Assembly: GCF_037101375.1 (NCBI RefSeq)
Contig: NZ_AP029019.1
Location: 3,081,001 to 3,145,000 of the forward strand
Origin: Acidovorax sp. DW039
GTDB lineage: Bacteria; Pseudomonadota; Gammaproteobacteria; Burkholderiales; Burkholderiaceae_C
DNA length: 64,000 nucleotides
Direction of reading: 5' to 3'
Shown here: in pieces, positions 27,169-35,412 of the stretch
Numbering within the stretch: the first letter of the stretch is position 1
Layout: each line of letters begins with the position of its first letter
Program-made: the position numbers and the translations under genes
Notes under the pieces: model-generated
Databases searched by the model: none
What the model saw: only the letters and a program-made list of their open reading frames with translations
What the model was told of the DNA's origin: nothing

Positions 27169-29547
27169 ATGGCTAAGTTCTTTCCGACACTCGATCAAGC
27201 GGAATTCCGCAGCAAAGGCGAGTTCCATCTCTTCCAGGAATTGGCCGCGCTCGACGACGGCTTTACCGTCATTCACTCCTTGCCGTGGCTGCGCGGTAGA
27301 ACCAAGCGGGTGTACTCCAAGGAACTCCAGGAGTACCTACAGGAGCCGATTGCCAGAAAGCATCTCTCCGGCGAAGTGGACTTCGTAATCTTGCATGTAG
27401 AGCTGGGCATGCTGTGCATCGAGACGAAGTCTGGACGCTACAAACCCTCGGGCTTTCGATTCGTCCACGAACGGGACGGATACGAAATTGATCCACTGAC
27501 TCAGGTGAGGGACAACACCTTCGCCCTCAACGAGATGCTGCGGTCATGGCAGATGAAGTGTCCCGTTGGGTACGCAGTGCACTTCCCGGATTTCGATCTC
27601 GATATTTCGCAGATTTCCAATGCATACCTGCCGCTTGGCCGACCGCTCGCGGACGGTATCCTAATCCTGCAGAAACATAGCGCAGCGATGCCCTCACGCA
27701 TCATGCAATTGATGGCGCACTGGAAAGTTGCACTGAACTACGGAAATCAGAACAACTTCAGCCGTGAAATCAATCGCTTTCTCGAAGCTGTCTGGCCGCA
27801 AGAAGCTCGGGATGGCCATCTAGGACGCAAAATTCTCGCTGATGGCGAGTTGTGGCTTCGACTGGACGAAAAGCAAGCGAATCAAGTCTCCTTGTGCCTT
27901 GAAGCAAATCAACGTTTGATAGCGGGATTCTCGGGCAGTGGTAAGACGCTGATTGCACGCTCCCTGGCAGAGCAATTTGCGGTTCGGGACTTTAAGGTGC
28001 TCTTCCTTCTCAAGAATCGACAAATCACGCAGAAAGTGGCCCTTCAACTGGGTCATATCGGCCCATTGGTCACGGTTCAAACCTTCCACTCCTATTGCGA
28101 GTCACTAGGCGCGCGGAACAGGGACACGAACGTCGGCGAACCCAACTACGACCACCATCACTTGGCGCTGCATGGAACTGTTGACCAAAAATACGCCGTA
28201 TTGATCGTCGATGAAGCTCAGGCACTGAACGAAGCTGATCACATAGCGTTGCACGACCATTTCACTAACGCACGCAAATTCGTCTTTGCCGACGAACTTC
28301 AGGTTCTTCCCGGAATCGAAAAAGGCAGCTCCTACCGCTTCTTAGAAGATACCTATGGTGAACGATTCTTCTACTTGGCGACGGTGTATAGGAATCCCGG
28401 CGGCATCACCAAAACGATGATGGAGATGCGCCCCCCTCAACACGAGGTCAACCGCATTCGTCCCATCTCAACGGAGGACCTGTCCAGAAGAATCTGCAAA
28501 GATGTTCCCAAGAGCATTAACACATTGACGGCGGAACTCTTGAAAGCGGGTATCAACGCAGACGACTTGGTAGTACTTGGTCAGTTCCCATGGTCGCTCG
28601 AAGGAGTCAATATCTCGCGCTCCACGATCTCGGCATATCGGGGCATGGAGAAGCCGATCGTCATCATCGTGGCGGGCTTCGAGATGGACGACACCACGCT
28701 AGCCTGCGCACTCGGGCGAGCAACTACGTGCGCTTACATCATCGTACCTGTAACGTTGTTAGTCGGCGTGAGCGCTGTGAAGTCGGATTTCCTGCGCAAA
28801 GGCCTGGAGAAAAGCGACCGTGCAAGAGTGCTAGATCAGGACGCCTATGCTCCGAATCCAAGTTTCATCACGAACAAAATACCAAGATTTGCGGGCGCAA
28901 TCGGAAGACACCAAGTATTCGGTGAAGGTTTCTTTTACGCAAGCCGTTGGAAACGATGGATCTACGAAGGAGGTGCGCGGTGGACCAGCCGCGGAGTACA
29001 GCTCTGGGGCTGGTGGCTATCGCTCTCGACAAGCCTTCCCATTTCGGGAGTTGATCTTGTGCGCAACGAGCTGACCGACAGCTACTTACATCAGTGCACC
29101 AAGTGCTGCACCATCACACCGCATGACCCATATGGCGAATGTCTGACCTGCACTGCTTCAGCATTGGACGAAACCAGAATCCCAGCGATCGTTCTACAAG
29201 CGACCAATTTTGGAATCATGCCGCCGAGTGCACGGGGAGCATCACTGCTCAAAACCGCCGCAGTGGTCGAAAATTTCGATTTCCCCCGAGCAAATGACTC
29301 GGTACGCGGGATAACTGAAATGCCCGCGTTATTCCTCGCTACAACGATTGTTGAGTTTCGGATGCGCACCGAAACAGGAGTTGCTAACAAAGCCCAGATC
29401 AACCAATGGCTGAGAGAAGTATTAGTAAGTAGCGAATTGGATGATCCCATCGAAGACCTTGTAGGTCGTACGATTAGTAGCTTGTGTGCACAAAAGCTGT
29501 TGGTAAAGATCGATACTGGCCGGTATCGACTTAGCGGTTCCAAATAA
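27169..29547 (+). CDS. NERD nuclease-like / superfamily 1 helicase / zinc ribbon protein, candidate defense gene
   Basis: A solitary 792-residue protein. Residues about 10-200 form a NERD domain with restriction-like residues Asp71 (SGEVDFVILH) and Glu85-x-Lys87 (CIETKSG). A UvrD-like SF1 helicase follows: Walker A GSGKT (256-260), Walker B LIVDEAQ (DEAQ 348-351), motif III FADELQVLPG, motif IV TVYRNPGG, motif V AYRGMEKPIVIIV and motif VI ALGRATTCAYI. Beyond it are Cys643-x2-Cys646 and Cys658-x2-Cys661, a zinc-ribbon pattern, and a winged-helix-like tail. Base composition is visibly nearer half GC than in the flanking genes and codon choice is less biased, suggesting transfer. No partner gene or ribosome-binding site is seen. 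Defense is inference; DNA repair is the alternative. Confidence 0.85.
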   Translation: MAKFFPTLDQAEFRSKGEFHLFQELAALDDGFTVIHSLPWLRGRTKRVYSKELQEYLQEPIARKHLSGEVDFVILHVELGMLCIETKSGRYKPSGFRFVHERDGYEIDPLTQVRDNTFALNEMLRSWQMKCPVGYAVHFPDFDLDISQISNAYLPLGRPLADGILILQKHSAAMPSRIMQLMAHWKVALNYGNQNNFSREINRFLEAVWPQEARDGHLGRKILADGELWLRLDEKQANQVSLCLEANQRLIAGFSGSGKTLIARSLAEQFAVRDFKVLFLLKNRQITQKVALQLGHIGPLVTVQTFHSYCESLGARNRDTNVGEPNYDHHHLALHGTVDQKYAVLIVDEAQALNEADHIALHDHFTNARKFVFADELQVLPGIEKGSSYRFLEDTYGERFFYLATVYRNPGGITKTMMEMRPPQHEVNRIRPISTEDLSRRICKDVPKSINTLTAELLKAGINADDLVVLGQFPWSLEGVNISRSTISAYRGMEKPIVIIVAGFEMDDTTLACALGRATTCAYIIVPVTLLVGVSAVKSDFLRKGLEKSDRARVLDQDAYAPNPSFITNKIPRFAGAIGRHQVFGEGFFYASRWKRWIYEGGARWTSRGVQLWGWWLSLSTSLPISGVDLVRNELTDSYLHQCTKCCTITPHDPYGECLTCTASALDETRIPAIVLQATNFGIMPPSARGASLLKTAAVVENFDFPRANDSVRGITEMPALFLATTIVEFRMRTETGVANKAQINQWLREVLVSSELDDPIEDLVGRTISSLCAQKLLVKIDTGRYRLSGSK

Positions 29548-29659
29548 AACCGCTCCCGCGCGCTCAAACCAAGCCTCCAGCCTCTGGTATTCCTTCACTT
29601 GCAATAGAGTGTCGAAGTGAAAGAGCTACCAGCACTACCAAACCACTCGCTGTTGCACA

Positions 29660-30541
29660 TCAAATCGCTGCAACCCGCCCCCGCAACCACCCCAGCACAT
29701 CGCTCGTTACGTCATCCCGATTCGTCTCATTCAAGATCTCATGCCGCGCCGCCAGGTACAGCTTGACCGTGACATCGGCCAAACCCGCGTCCCGATACCG
29801 CTGGCCCAGTTGCTCAAGCAAGACGCCGCCTGCGGCCAGCGGGTCTGCGTCGCCGGATGCGATGAGGATGGGCAAATCGCTGCGGATGCGGGCGAGTTGT
29901 GCGGGGTCGGCCAGGCGCGGTGCGGGGGCGAAGAGTGAGGGGATGACGTCGGGTGGCACGTCCCAACCGCACCAGGGGTCGGCCACGTAGGCGTCTACCT
30001 CGGCAGCGTCGCGCGACAGCCATTCGTAGCCGGTGCGGTGTTCAAAGCCTGCGTTGAAGGCAGCCAGCCCGGCAGGCGCATCGGCGGGGGCGTTGGCCAT
30101 GGCGGCAGCGAACAGGTCGAGGGCGGTGGAGCCTGACAGGATGACGCCGGACCAAGTGGCGGAGTGATCCAAGATGGCCGCCTGCGCTGCAAACGAGCCC
30201 ATGGAGTGGCCGAACAGGAAGACGGGCAGTCGCGGTCCGTGCTGGGCGCGCAGCAATGCGCCAAACTGGGCCACGTCGGCAATCAGGCCGTTGAAGCCTG
30301 CGCTGCCAAAGTCCCCCAACCTCCCGCCAGCGGTGCGCCCGTGGCCGCGATGGTCTGCCGCGTGGACGATAAAGCCTGCGGCGTTGAGGGCGCGGGCAAA
30401 GCGGTCGTAACGCTCGCCATGTTCGGCCAAACCGTGAGAGATTTGCACTGCCCCCACAGGCTGGCCCAGGGTTTGGGCCCAGGTGTAGGTGGTGATGCGG
30501 GTGCCATCGGCGTTGGACTGGAATGAGGAGGTGGTGCTCAT
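29660..30541 (-). CDS. Alpha/beta hydrolase, monoacylglycerol-lipase-like
   Basis: Serine hydrolase of 293 residues with the lysophospholipase/monoglyceride lipase pattern: oxyanion region QISHGLAEHGERYDRFA, ADHRGHGRT, nucleophile elbow FGHSMGS, acid DADPLA and His in YLAARHEILNETNRDD near the C-terminus. No signal peptide. GC returns to the level of the rest of the window, marking the right border of the NERD-helicase insertion. Substrate unknown. Confidence 0.85.
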   Translation of the reverse strand: MSTTSSFQSNADGTRITTYTWAQTLGQPVGAVQISHGLAEHGERYDRFARALNAAGFIVHAADHRGHGRTAGGRLGDFGSAGFNGLIADVAQFGALLRAQHGPRLPVFLFGHSMGSFAAQAAILDHSATWSGVILSGSTALDLFAAAMANAPADAPAGLAAFNAGFEHRTGYEWLSRDAAEVDAYVADPWCGWDVPPDVIPSLFAPAPRLADPAQLARIRSDLPILIASGDADPLAAGGVLLEQLGQRYRDAGLADVTVKLYLAARHEILNETNRDDVTSDVLGWLRGRVAAI

Positions 30542-30745
30542 CAGTTCATTCTGGCACGGTGATGGGGCCGCGCTGTCGCTTGCGCATCATCGCCGCCTGA
30601 TGCGGGGGCGCGCTGTGCAGCAGGCCATGGCCATGGCGCTGGCCCACGCGCTGCAGCGGTGTGGGTGCGCCAACAGGGCCACGGCAGATTTGCAGCCGCC
30701 GCCATTGCAACTTTTTGGCGGTGCTACCCGTTGCAGGTAACCCCG

Positions 30746-31390
30746 TTACCACTTGGGCTGGATGCGCTCGCCCGGCAGCATGTCGTAGGGACTGCCCCAT
30801 CCGGGCAGTTGGCGCAGGCGCTGCAGCCACGCATGGATGTGGGGGTAGCTCGCGGCCACGTCGTAGCCGCTTTCTTCCAGCGGGTAGAACATGTAGCCGC
30901 ACAGAGAAAAGTCGGCAATGGTGGGCTGATCGCCCACCATGAAGGCCCGGTGTGCCAGATGCTTGTTGACGATGCCAAAGGCGTTGTCCATGCGCCCTTT
31001 CAGCCAGCCCATCACTGCTGCATCAGGGGCTGTGGGGCCAAACGATTTCATGAAGCGATAGGGGGCAAAGTAGCCGGTGAATTTGTGGTTGTCGAACAGC
31101 ACCCAGCGCAGCACTTCCAGCTTGTCGTCCTCGGTGTTGCCCAGATACGCGGGGGCGTGCTTTTGGGCCAGATAGGTCAGGATCACGCCAGACTGGGTAA
31201 GGCTGCGCTCTCCGTCCTCCAGCACAGGGGCCTCGCCCATGGGGTTGACCTGCTCGCGCCAGTCTGCCGTGCGGGTGACTCCGTTCATGAAGTCCACAAA
31301 CACGGGCTCCCACTCCAGACCCAAGGTCTGCAGAAAGAACGCCACCTTGTATGCATTGCCAGACTGGCAAAAGCTGTGAAGACGGTACAT
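30746..31390 (-). CDS. Glutathione S-transferase family protein
   Basis: Cytoplasmic 214-residue GST. The thioredoxin-fold N-terminal domain includes NPMGEAPVLEDGERSLTQSG (the glutathione-binding PVL and ESG-type QSG motif), followed by an all-helical C-terminal domain with FMVGDQPTIADFSLCGYMFY. The ATG at 31390 has a strong AAGGAGGA site. Substrate unknown. Confidence 0.88.
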   Translation of the reverse strand: MYRLHSFCQSGNAYKVAFFLQTLGLEWEPVFVDFMNGVTRTADWREQVNPMGEAPVLEDGERSLTQSGVILTYLAQKHAPAYLGNTEDDKLEVLRWVLFDNHKFTGYFAPYRFMKSFGPTAPDAAVMGWLKGRMDNAFGIVNKHLAHRAFMVGDQPTIADFSLCGYMFYPLEESGYDVAASYPHIHAWLQRLRQLPGWGSPYDMLPGERIQPKW

Positions 31391-31768
31391 CGCACACTCC
31401 TCCTTATCGAGCCGAGCGGGGCAAACCATTTGCCCGCTACCGGGGGGAGTGTCGCCAAAAACAGCGGTGCTGGGGTTCGCGTTCTTGAATTTATGGGGCC
31501 AGCGTGAACTTGCTTGAACCGTTCACGCTGAGCCTGTCGAAGCGCTGCGCTGGGCTTCGACAGGCTCAGCCTGAACGGGCTTTTATGAATCCGGACTTTT
31601 TGAACTTGAAAGTCCGTTCGGGCTGAGCTTGTCGAAGCCAGGGCACGGGCTGTGCGGCGCTTCGACAAGCTCAGCGTGAACGGTTCAAGCAGGCGCATGC
31701 AAGATCAACAAAGCCCTGTGAAAAAGGCTCAGTGCCTGCAGCACCAGTGGAACACGCCACAGGCGCTA
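31391..31768. other. Intergenic region with REP-like elements, no gene
   Basis: About 380 bp between the GST and outer-membrane channel genes. Apart from the GST ribosome-binding site it is occupied by the inverted repeats annotated at 31505-31695. No protein-coding signal is visible. Confidence 0.6.
31505..31695. repeat. REP-like palindrome doublet
   Basis: Two hairpins built from the same core. First: TTCACGCTGAGCCTGTCGAA with GGCTTCGACAGGCTCAGCC (31519-31579). Second: GTTCGGGCTGAGCTTGTCGA with GCTTCGACAAGCTCAGCGTG (31614-31682). The outer edges CTTGAACCGTTCACG and CGTGAACGGTTCAAG are complementary too, so the whole block is a larger inverted structure, like REP doublets mobilised by RAYT transposases. 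Confidence 0.75.
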
Positions 31769-32671
31769 TCAGAACGGCACCGTGGTGCGCAGCCAGAATG
31801 CCGAGCCTTGTGCCCGGTTGCGTGCACCAAACTCTTTTTCTACCTTGGCGGTGATGAGCCAGCCCTTGTCATTGGCGTAGCGGACGGAGGGGCCTATGGA
31901 CTGGCTGCGCCCGCGTGCGCCGGGCACCACCGCGCCGTTGAGCTTGTCGTCGCTCCACTGCCGGTACACGTACCCGCCCACGCCCACAATCCAGCCGCCG
32001 CCCAGGCCCCAGCCCACGGCGTAGTCGGCGATGAATTCGCGACCCGAGCGGTAGCCCGTGTCGTCGTTGGTGCGGTTGAAGTTGAGCGTGGCTTTCACGT
32101 CGGCGTTCAGGCCGGTCGGGTCCATCCACGTCACCACGCCAATGGGCTGCCACGAGAGGTAGTTGCGCCCGATGTTGGCCTGGCGGTTGCGGTCGTATGC
32201 GCCGGTGGGCAGCACGGCGTCCAGCCCCGCCACGGTGTGCAGCTTGGCAGAGTGGTGCCAGGCAATGGCCCCGCCCACGGTCACATCGCCCAGGCCGGTG
32301 CGCGAATCGCTTGCGCCCCCGGCACGCACCGACAAATCCACCAGCGGCAAGATGGTGTGGGCCGCAAAGTTGCCCCCCAGCACCTCCACCGGCGTAACCC
32401 AGATGATGCGCGTGGCAGCCACATTGGCCCGCACCTTGAAGCCGGGCACCGGCACGGCGTTGCCCTGCCCATCGTTGACGCGCGTGGCGCTGTAGCGGTT
32501 CAGGTACTCCAGCACATACAGGCCGGGCGGTGGCGCAGCCCCGGCGGTGAAGTTCTCTGTGCCTACGGGGTAGGTGGAGCCACCACCCTCGGTAGCAAAA
32601 GCGCCGTGGGTGAGCAGGCCGCCCAGTGCCAGGGTAAGGCACAGGCGCAGGGGTGTTGAATGGATGGGCAT
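31769..32671 (-). CDS. SphA/MetA-type outer-membrane channel of aromatic degradation
   Basis: Predicted outer-membrane beta-barrel of 300 residues. A signal peptide (LRLCLTLALGGLLTHGAFA) precedes TEGGGSTYPVGTENFTAGAA, and the body alternates polar and aromatic residues, with GLGDVTVGGAIAWHH and the terminal aromatic residue (VPF) expected of barrels. The family (Phenol_MetA_deg) is found in operons for catabolism of phenolic and other aromatic compounds. It is the third gene after the aldehyde dehydrogenase and SDR and probably brings the substrate in. Confidence 0.85.
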   Translation of the reverse strand: MPIHSTPLRLCLTLALGGLLTHGAFATEGGGSTYPVGTENFTAGAAPPPGLYVLEYLNRYSATRVNDGQGNAVPVPGFKVRANVAATRIIWVTPVEVLGGNFAAHTILPLVDLSVRAGGASDSRTGLGDVTVGGAIAWHHSAKLHTVAGLDAVLPTGAYDRNRQANIGRNYLSWQPIGVVTWMDPTGLNADVKATLNFNRTNDDTGYRSGREFIADYAVGWGLGGGWIVGVGGYVYRQWSDDKLNGAVVPGARGRSQSIGPSVRYANDKGWLITAKVEKEFGARNRAQGSAFWLRTTVPF

Positions 32672-32760
32672 GTTGTCTCCTCGTTATGGGTTTTGTGTTG
32701 CGAGTGCGGAGCGGTTGCTTGCTGCACCGCTGGCAGGTATTCGGTGGGACTCAGGCGGGC

Positions 32761-33528
32761 TCAGATGTAGGTCGAAGCCAGCCCGCCATCCACCGGCAGG
32801 TTGATGCCGCTCACCCAGCGTGCCGCGTCGCTGCACAGGAAGGCAATCACCGGAGCCACTTCGTCGCTGAAGGCGGGGCGCTTCATGCGGTGGGCGTCTT
32901 TCTCTACGCGCTCCTGCCCCAGCATCTGCACAAAGTCGCCCAGAATGGGCGTGAACACCGGGCCGGGGGCAACGCAGTTCATGCGCACGCCGTGCTCCAT
33001 AAAGATCTTTTGCGACTGGGTGTACGTCCACACGATCAGCGCCTCTTTGAAGTACTGGTAGCAGGTCTCTTGCGGCACGGGGTGCTCTGCCAGCCACTTG
33101 GCACCTTCATCAAAACTGGTGGTGGCCCCCAGGGCGCGGTGCTGCTCCAGCCGCTGGGGCCACTCTGCCCCCAGGATGGACGAGATATTGACGATGGAGC
33201 CGCCCTCGCCCATGCGCTGCAGCACGCGGTGGGTGAAGTGGCGCAGGCCCAGGTAGTTGACGCGGCCCACCAGCTCGGCCGGTGCCGTGCCGGGCACGCC
33301 GGCAATGTTGGCCAGTGCATCCACCTCGGAGGGGAGGCGGGCCAGGGCAGCGTCAATCGCCGCAGGGTCGCCCAGGTCAATCGGCACAAAGCCATCCAGC
33401 GTGAGCGTGGGAGCGTTGCGGTCTACGCCAATCACGCGGGCACCTTGCTGGCGGGCCAGCTTGGCAAAGTCTGCGCCAATGCCCGAGCAGCAGCCGGTGA
33501 CGACGATGGTTTTGTTTTGCAGTGTCAT
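32761..33528 (-). CDS. Coniferyl-alcohol dehydrogenase-type SDR
   Basis: NAD(P)-dependent short-chain dehydrogenase of 255 residues. It has TGCCSGIGADFAKL (cofactor loop), IVNISSILG (catalytic Ser region) and the catalytic pair YQYFKEAL (Tyr-x3-Lys), an arrangement I recognise from coniferyl-alcohol dehydrogenases. C-terminal WVSGINLPVDGGLASTY is standard for SDRs. Start ATG 33528 has AGGAGA upstream. It probably oxidises an aromatic alcohol to the aldehyde used by the next-door dehydrogenase. The natural substrate could be benzyl- or cinnamyl-type rather than coniferyl alcohol. Confidence 0.87.
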   Translation of the reverse strand: MTLQNKTIVVTGCCSGIGADFAKLARQQGARVIGVDRNAPTLTLDGFVPIDLGDPAAIDAALARLPSEVDALANIAGVPGTAPAELVGRVNYLGLRHFTHRVLQRMGEGGSIVNISSILGAEWPQRLEQHRALGATTSFDEGAKWLAEHPVPQETCYQYFKEALIVWTYTQSQKIFMEHGVRMNCVAPGPVFTPILGDFVQMLGQERVEKDAHRMKRPAFSDEVAPVIAFLCSDAARWVSGINLPVDGGLASTYI

Positions 33529-33598
33529 GAAACTTGTCTCCTGTTTTTTTGAGGGGGGGCCAGGCCCAGTACGGCCCAACCGCCATGGGCCTGAAACT

Positions 33599-35074
33599 TC
33601 AGAACGGGAATGCGGGCGGCGCGTCCTTCACCGTCACCCACTGCCATTGCGTGTATTCGTCAATGTCCGCAGGGCCACCCACGCTGCTGCCGTTGCCACC
33701 CAGGCCGGGGCCGCCAAAGGGGTTGGTGCATTCGTCGTTCACGGTCTGGTCGTTGATGTGCACCATGCCTGCACGCAGGCGCTGGCCCAGTGCCAGGGCG
33801 CGGCCCACGTTGGGGCTGATGACGGCGGCAGCCAGCCCGCCCTGGCTGGTATTGGCCAGTTGCACGGCTTCGTCATCGGTGCGGAAGGTGACGAGGTTGA
33901 CCACGGGGCCAAAGGGCTCTTCGTCAAACGAGCGGATGCCGGGCTTCACGCCCGAGAGCACGGTGGGCTTGTAGCAAAGGCCGTCGTAGGTGCCGCCGGC
34001 CTCCAGCTTGGCCCCTTGGGCCACGCTGTCTTTGATGACGCTGTCAAAGCGCTGCAGTTGCTTGGCGTCGATCATCGGCCCCAGGGCCACCTGCCCACTG
34101 GCACCATCGCCCACCGGCAGGTGCGTGGCCTTGGCCACCAGGCGCTGCTGTAGCGCTGCGGCGATGGATTCGTGCACCAGCACGCGGTTGGACGCCATGC
34201 AGATCTGCCCCTGGTGGAACCACGCACCAAAAGCCGCCGCGCTGGCAGCGGCGTCCAGGTCAGCGTCTTCCAGAATGATGAGGTTGTTGGCCCCGCCCAG
34301 CTCCAGTGACACCTTCTTGAGGTGCTGGCCCGCCAGCGCGCCAATGCGGCGGCCCACGGTGGGCGAGCCGGTGAAGGCAATCATGGGCACGCGCTCGTCC
34401 ACCACCAGCGCCTCGCCCGCCTCGGCGTCGCCGGGCACCACCTGCAGCAGGCCTGCGGGCAGGCCCGCCTCTTCAAACACGCGGGCCATGATGAAGCCAC
34501 CGCTGGCAGGCGTGCGCGTGTCAGGCTTGAGCACCACCGCATTGCCCAGCGCCAGCGCCGGAGCCACCGAGCGCAAGCCCAGGATGAGCGGGAAGTTGAA
34601 CGGCGAAATCACCCCCACCACCCCATACGGCACGCGCCGCGCAATGGACAAACGCCCTGGCGTGCTGGGCAGCACCTGGCCTTGCGCCTGCATGGGCAAG
34701 GCGGCAGCCAGTTGGCACAGCGTGATGGCCTCGCGCACCTCGTGCTGGCCCTTGGGCACGATGCCGCCCGTCTCACGCGCAATGTGCAGGGCCAGCTCGT
34801 CAAAGTGCTGCTCAAAAATGCGCGCCGCGCGCAAAAACACCGCGGCACGTTCACGCGGGCTCTGCGCGGCCCAGGCGGCCTGGGCCTGCGCTGCACGGCC
34901 AATGGCGGTGCGCATGTCGCCCGCGCTGGCCACACCCACCAGGCCCAGAATCTTGCCGGTGGCGGGCTCCACCACATCGCGCACCGCACTCAGCGTGGTG
35001 CGCCACGTTCCATCAAATGCCTTGCCTGCCCACAGGCTGCTGTCCAGCAGGCCCGGTGTTTCAGAAATTCCCAT
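33599..35074 (-). CDS. Aromatic (benzaldehyde-type) aldehyde dehydrogenase
   Basis: NAD-dependent aldehyde dehydrogenase of 491 residues oxidising an aromatic aldehyde to the acid. Conserved segments: VISPFNFPLILGLRSVAPAL (cofactor site), FTGSPTVGRRIG, general base Glu in VSLELGGANN, nucleophile Cys in FHQGQICMASNR and EEPFGPVVNLVTF. The ATG at 35074 has AAGGAG at good spacing. First gene of the sigma-54 dependent unit (promoter at 35191-35206), 70 bp before the SDR. Together they form an alcohol to aldehyde to acid pathway. Confidence 0.9.
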   Translation of the reverse strand: MGISETPGLLDSSLWAGKAFDGTWRTTLSAVRDVVEPATGKILGLVGVASAGDMRTAIGRAAQAQAAWAAQSPRERAAVFLRAARIFEQHFDELALHIARETGGIVPKGQHEVREAITLCQLAAALPMQAQGQVLPSTPGRLSIARRVPYGVVGVISPFNFPLILGLRSVAPALALGNAVVLKPDTRTPASGGFIMARVFEEAGLPAGLLQVVPGDAEAGEALVVDERVPMIAFTGSPTVGRRIGALAGQHLKKVSLELGGANNLIILEDADLDAAASAAAFGAWFHQGQICMASNRVLVHESIAAALQQRLVAKATHLPVGDGASGQVALGPMIDAKQLQRFDSVIKDSVAQGAKLEAGGTYDGLCYKPTVLSGVKPGIRSFDEEPFGPVVNLVTFRTDDEAVQLANTSQGGLAAAVISPNVGRALALGQRLRAGMVHINDQTVNDECTNPFGGPGLGGNGSSVGGPADIDEYTQWQWVTVKDAPPAFPF

Positions 35075-35190
35075 GTGCGTTGCTCCTTGTGTGTTTGCGT
35101 AATCGCCGGGGTAGTCATCACCGCCACCCGGCAAGCCGGGGCTTGTTCATCACCAAGCGACTGACCTCCGGGTGCGGTGTGGCCTGTTTT

Positions 35191-35206
35191 TGCAACGCGC
35201 ATACCA
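35191..35206 (-). promoter_or_regulatory. Sigma-54 (-24/-12) promoter of the aromatic aldehyde operon
   Basis: On the minus strand TGGTATGCGCGTTGCA fits TGGYRYR-N4-YYGCW, with exactly ten bases between the invariant GG and GC. It points to the aldehyde dehydrogenase start 117 bp downstream and is partnered by a XylR/DmpR-type activator gene. Confidence 0.65.
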
Positions 35207-35356
35207 GGCAGGCACGTGCAAGGCGGCACAAGGGGTGCAAAAACGGTGTTTTTCAGAGGGAGCGCTACGGACTTTCCCTAGTCATTCAGTGCGCTGGCAT
35301 GGGCGACTTTTCACCGCCAAATCGTTACGATTCATCATCAAAAGCAGCCACTGCAA

Positions 35357-35394
35357 TTGATCAAATGATCACTTTTTGATGAATTTTTGATTCA
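35357..35394. promoter_or_regulatory. XylR/DmpR-like upstream activator sites
   Basis: TTGATCAAATGATCA (35357-35371) closely resembles the XylR-family consensus TTGATCAATTGATCAA. A second weaker element TTGATGAATTTTTGATTCA follows at 35376-35394. They lie about 155-190 bp upstream of the -24 box, normal for sigma-54 enhancers, and just before the activator start, so self-control of the activator is likely. Confidence 0.6.
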
Positions 35395-35412
35395 CTTCCG
35401 GTACACCAGCCC

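Noticed and set aside
31505..31695. CRISPR-like repeats
   Set aside because: Only two palindrome pairs with no regular spacers and no cas genes; they fit REP elements.
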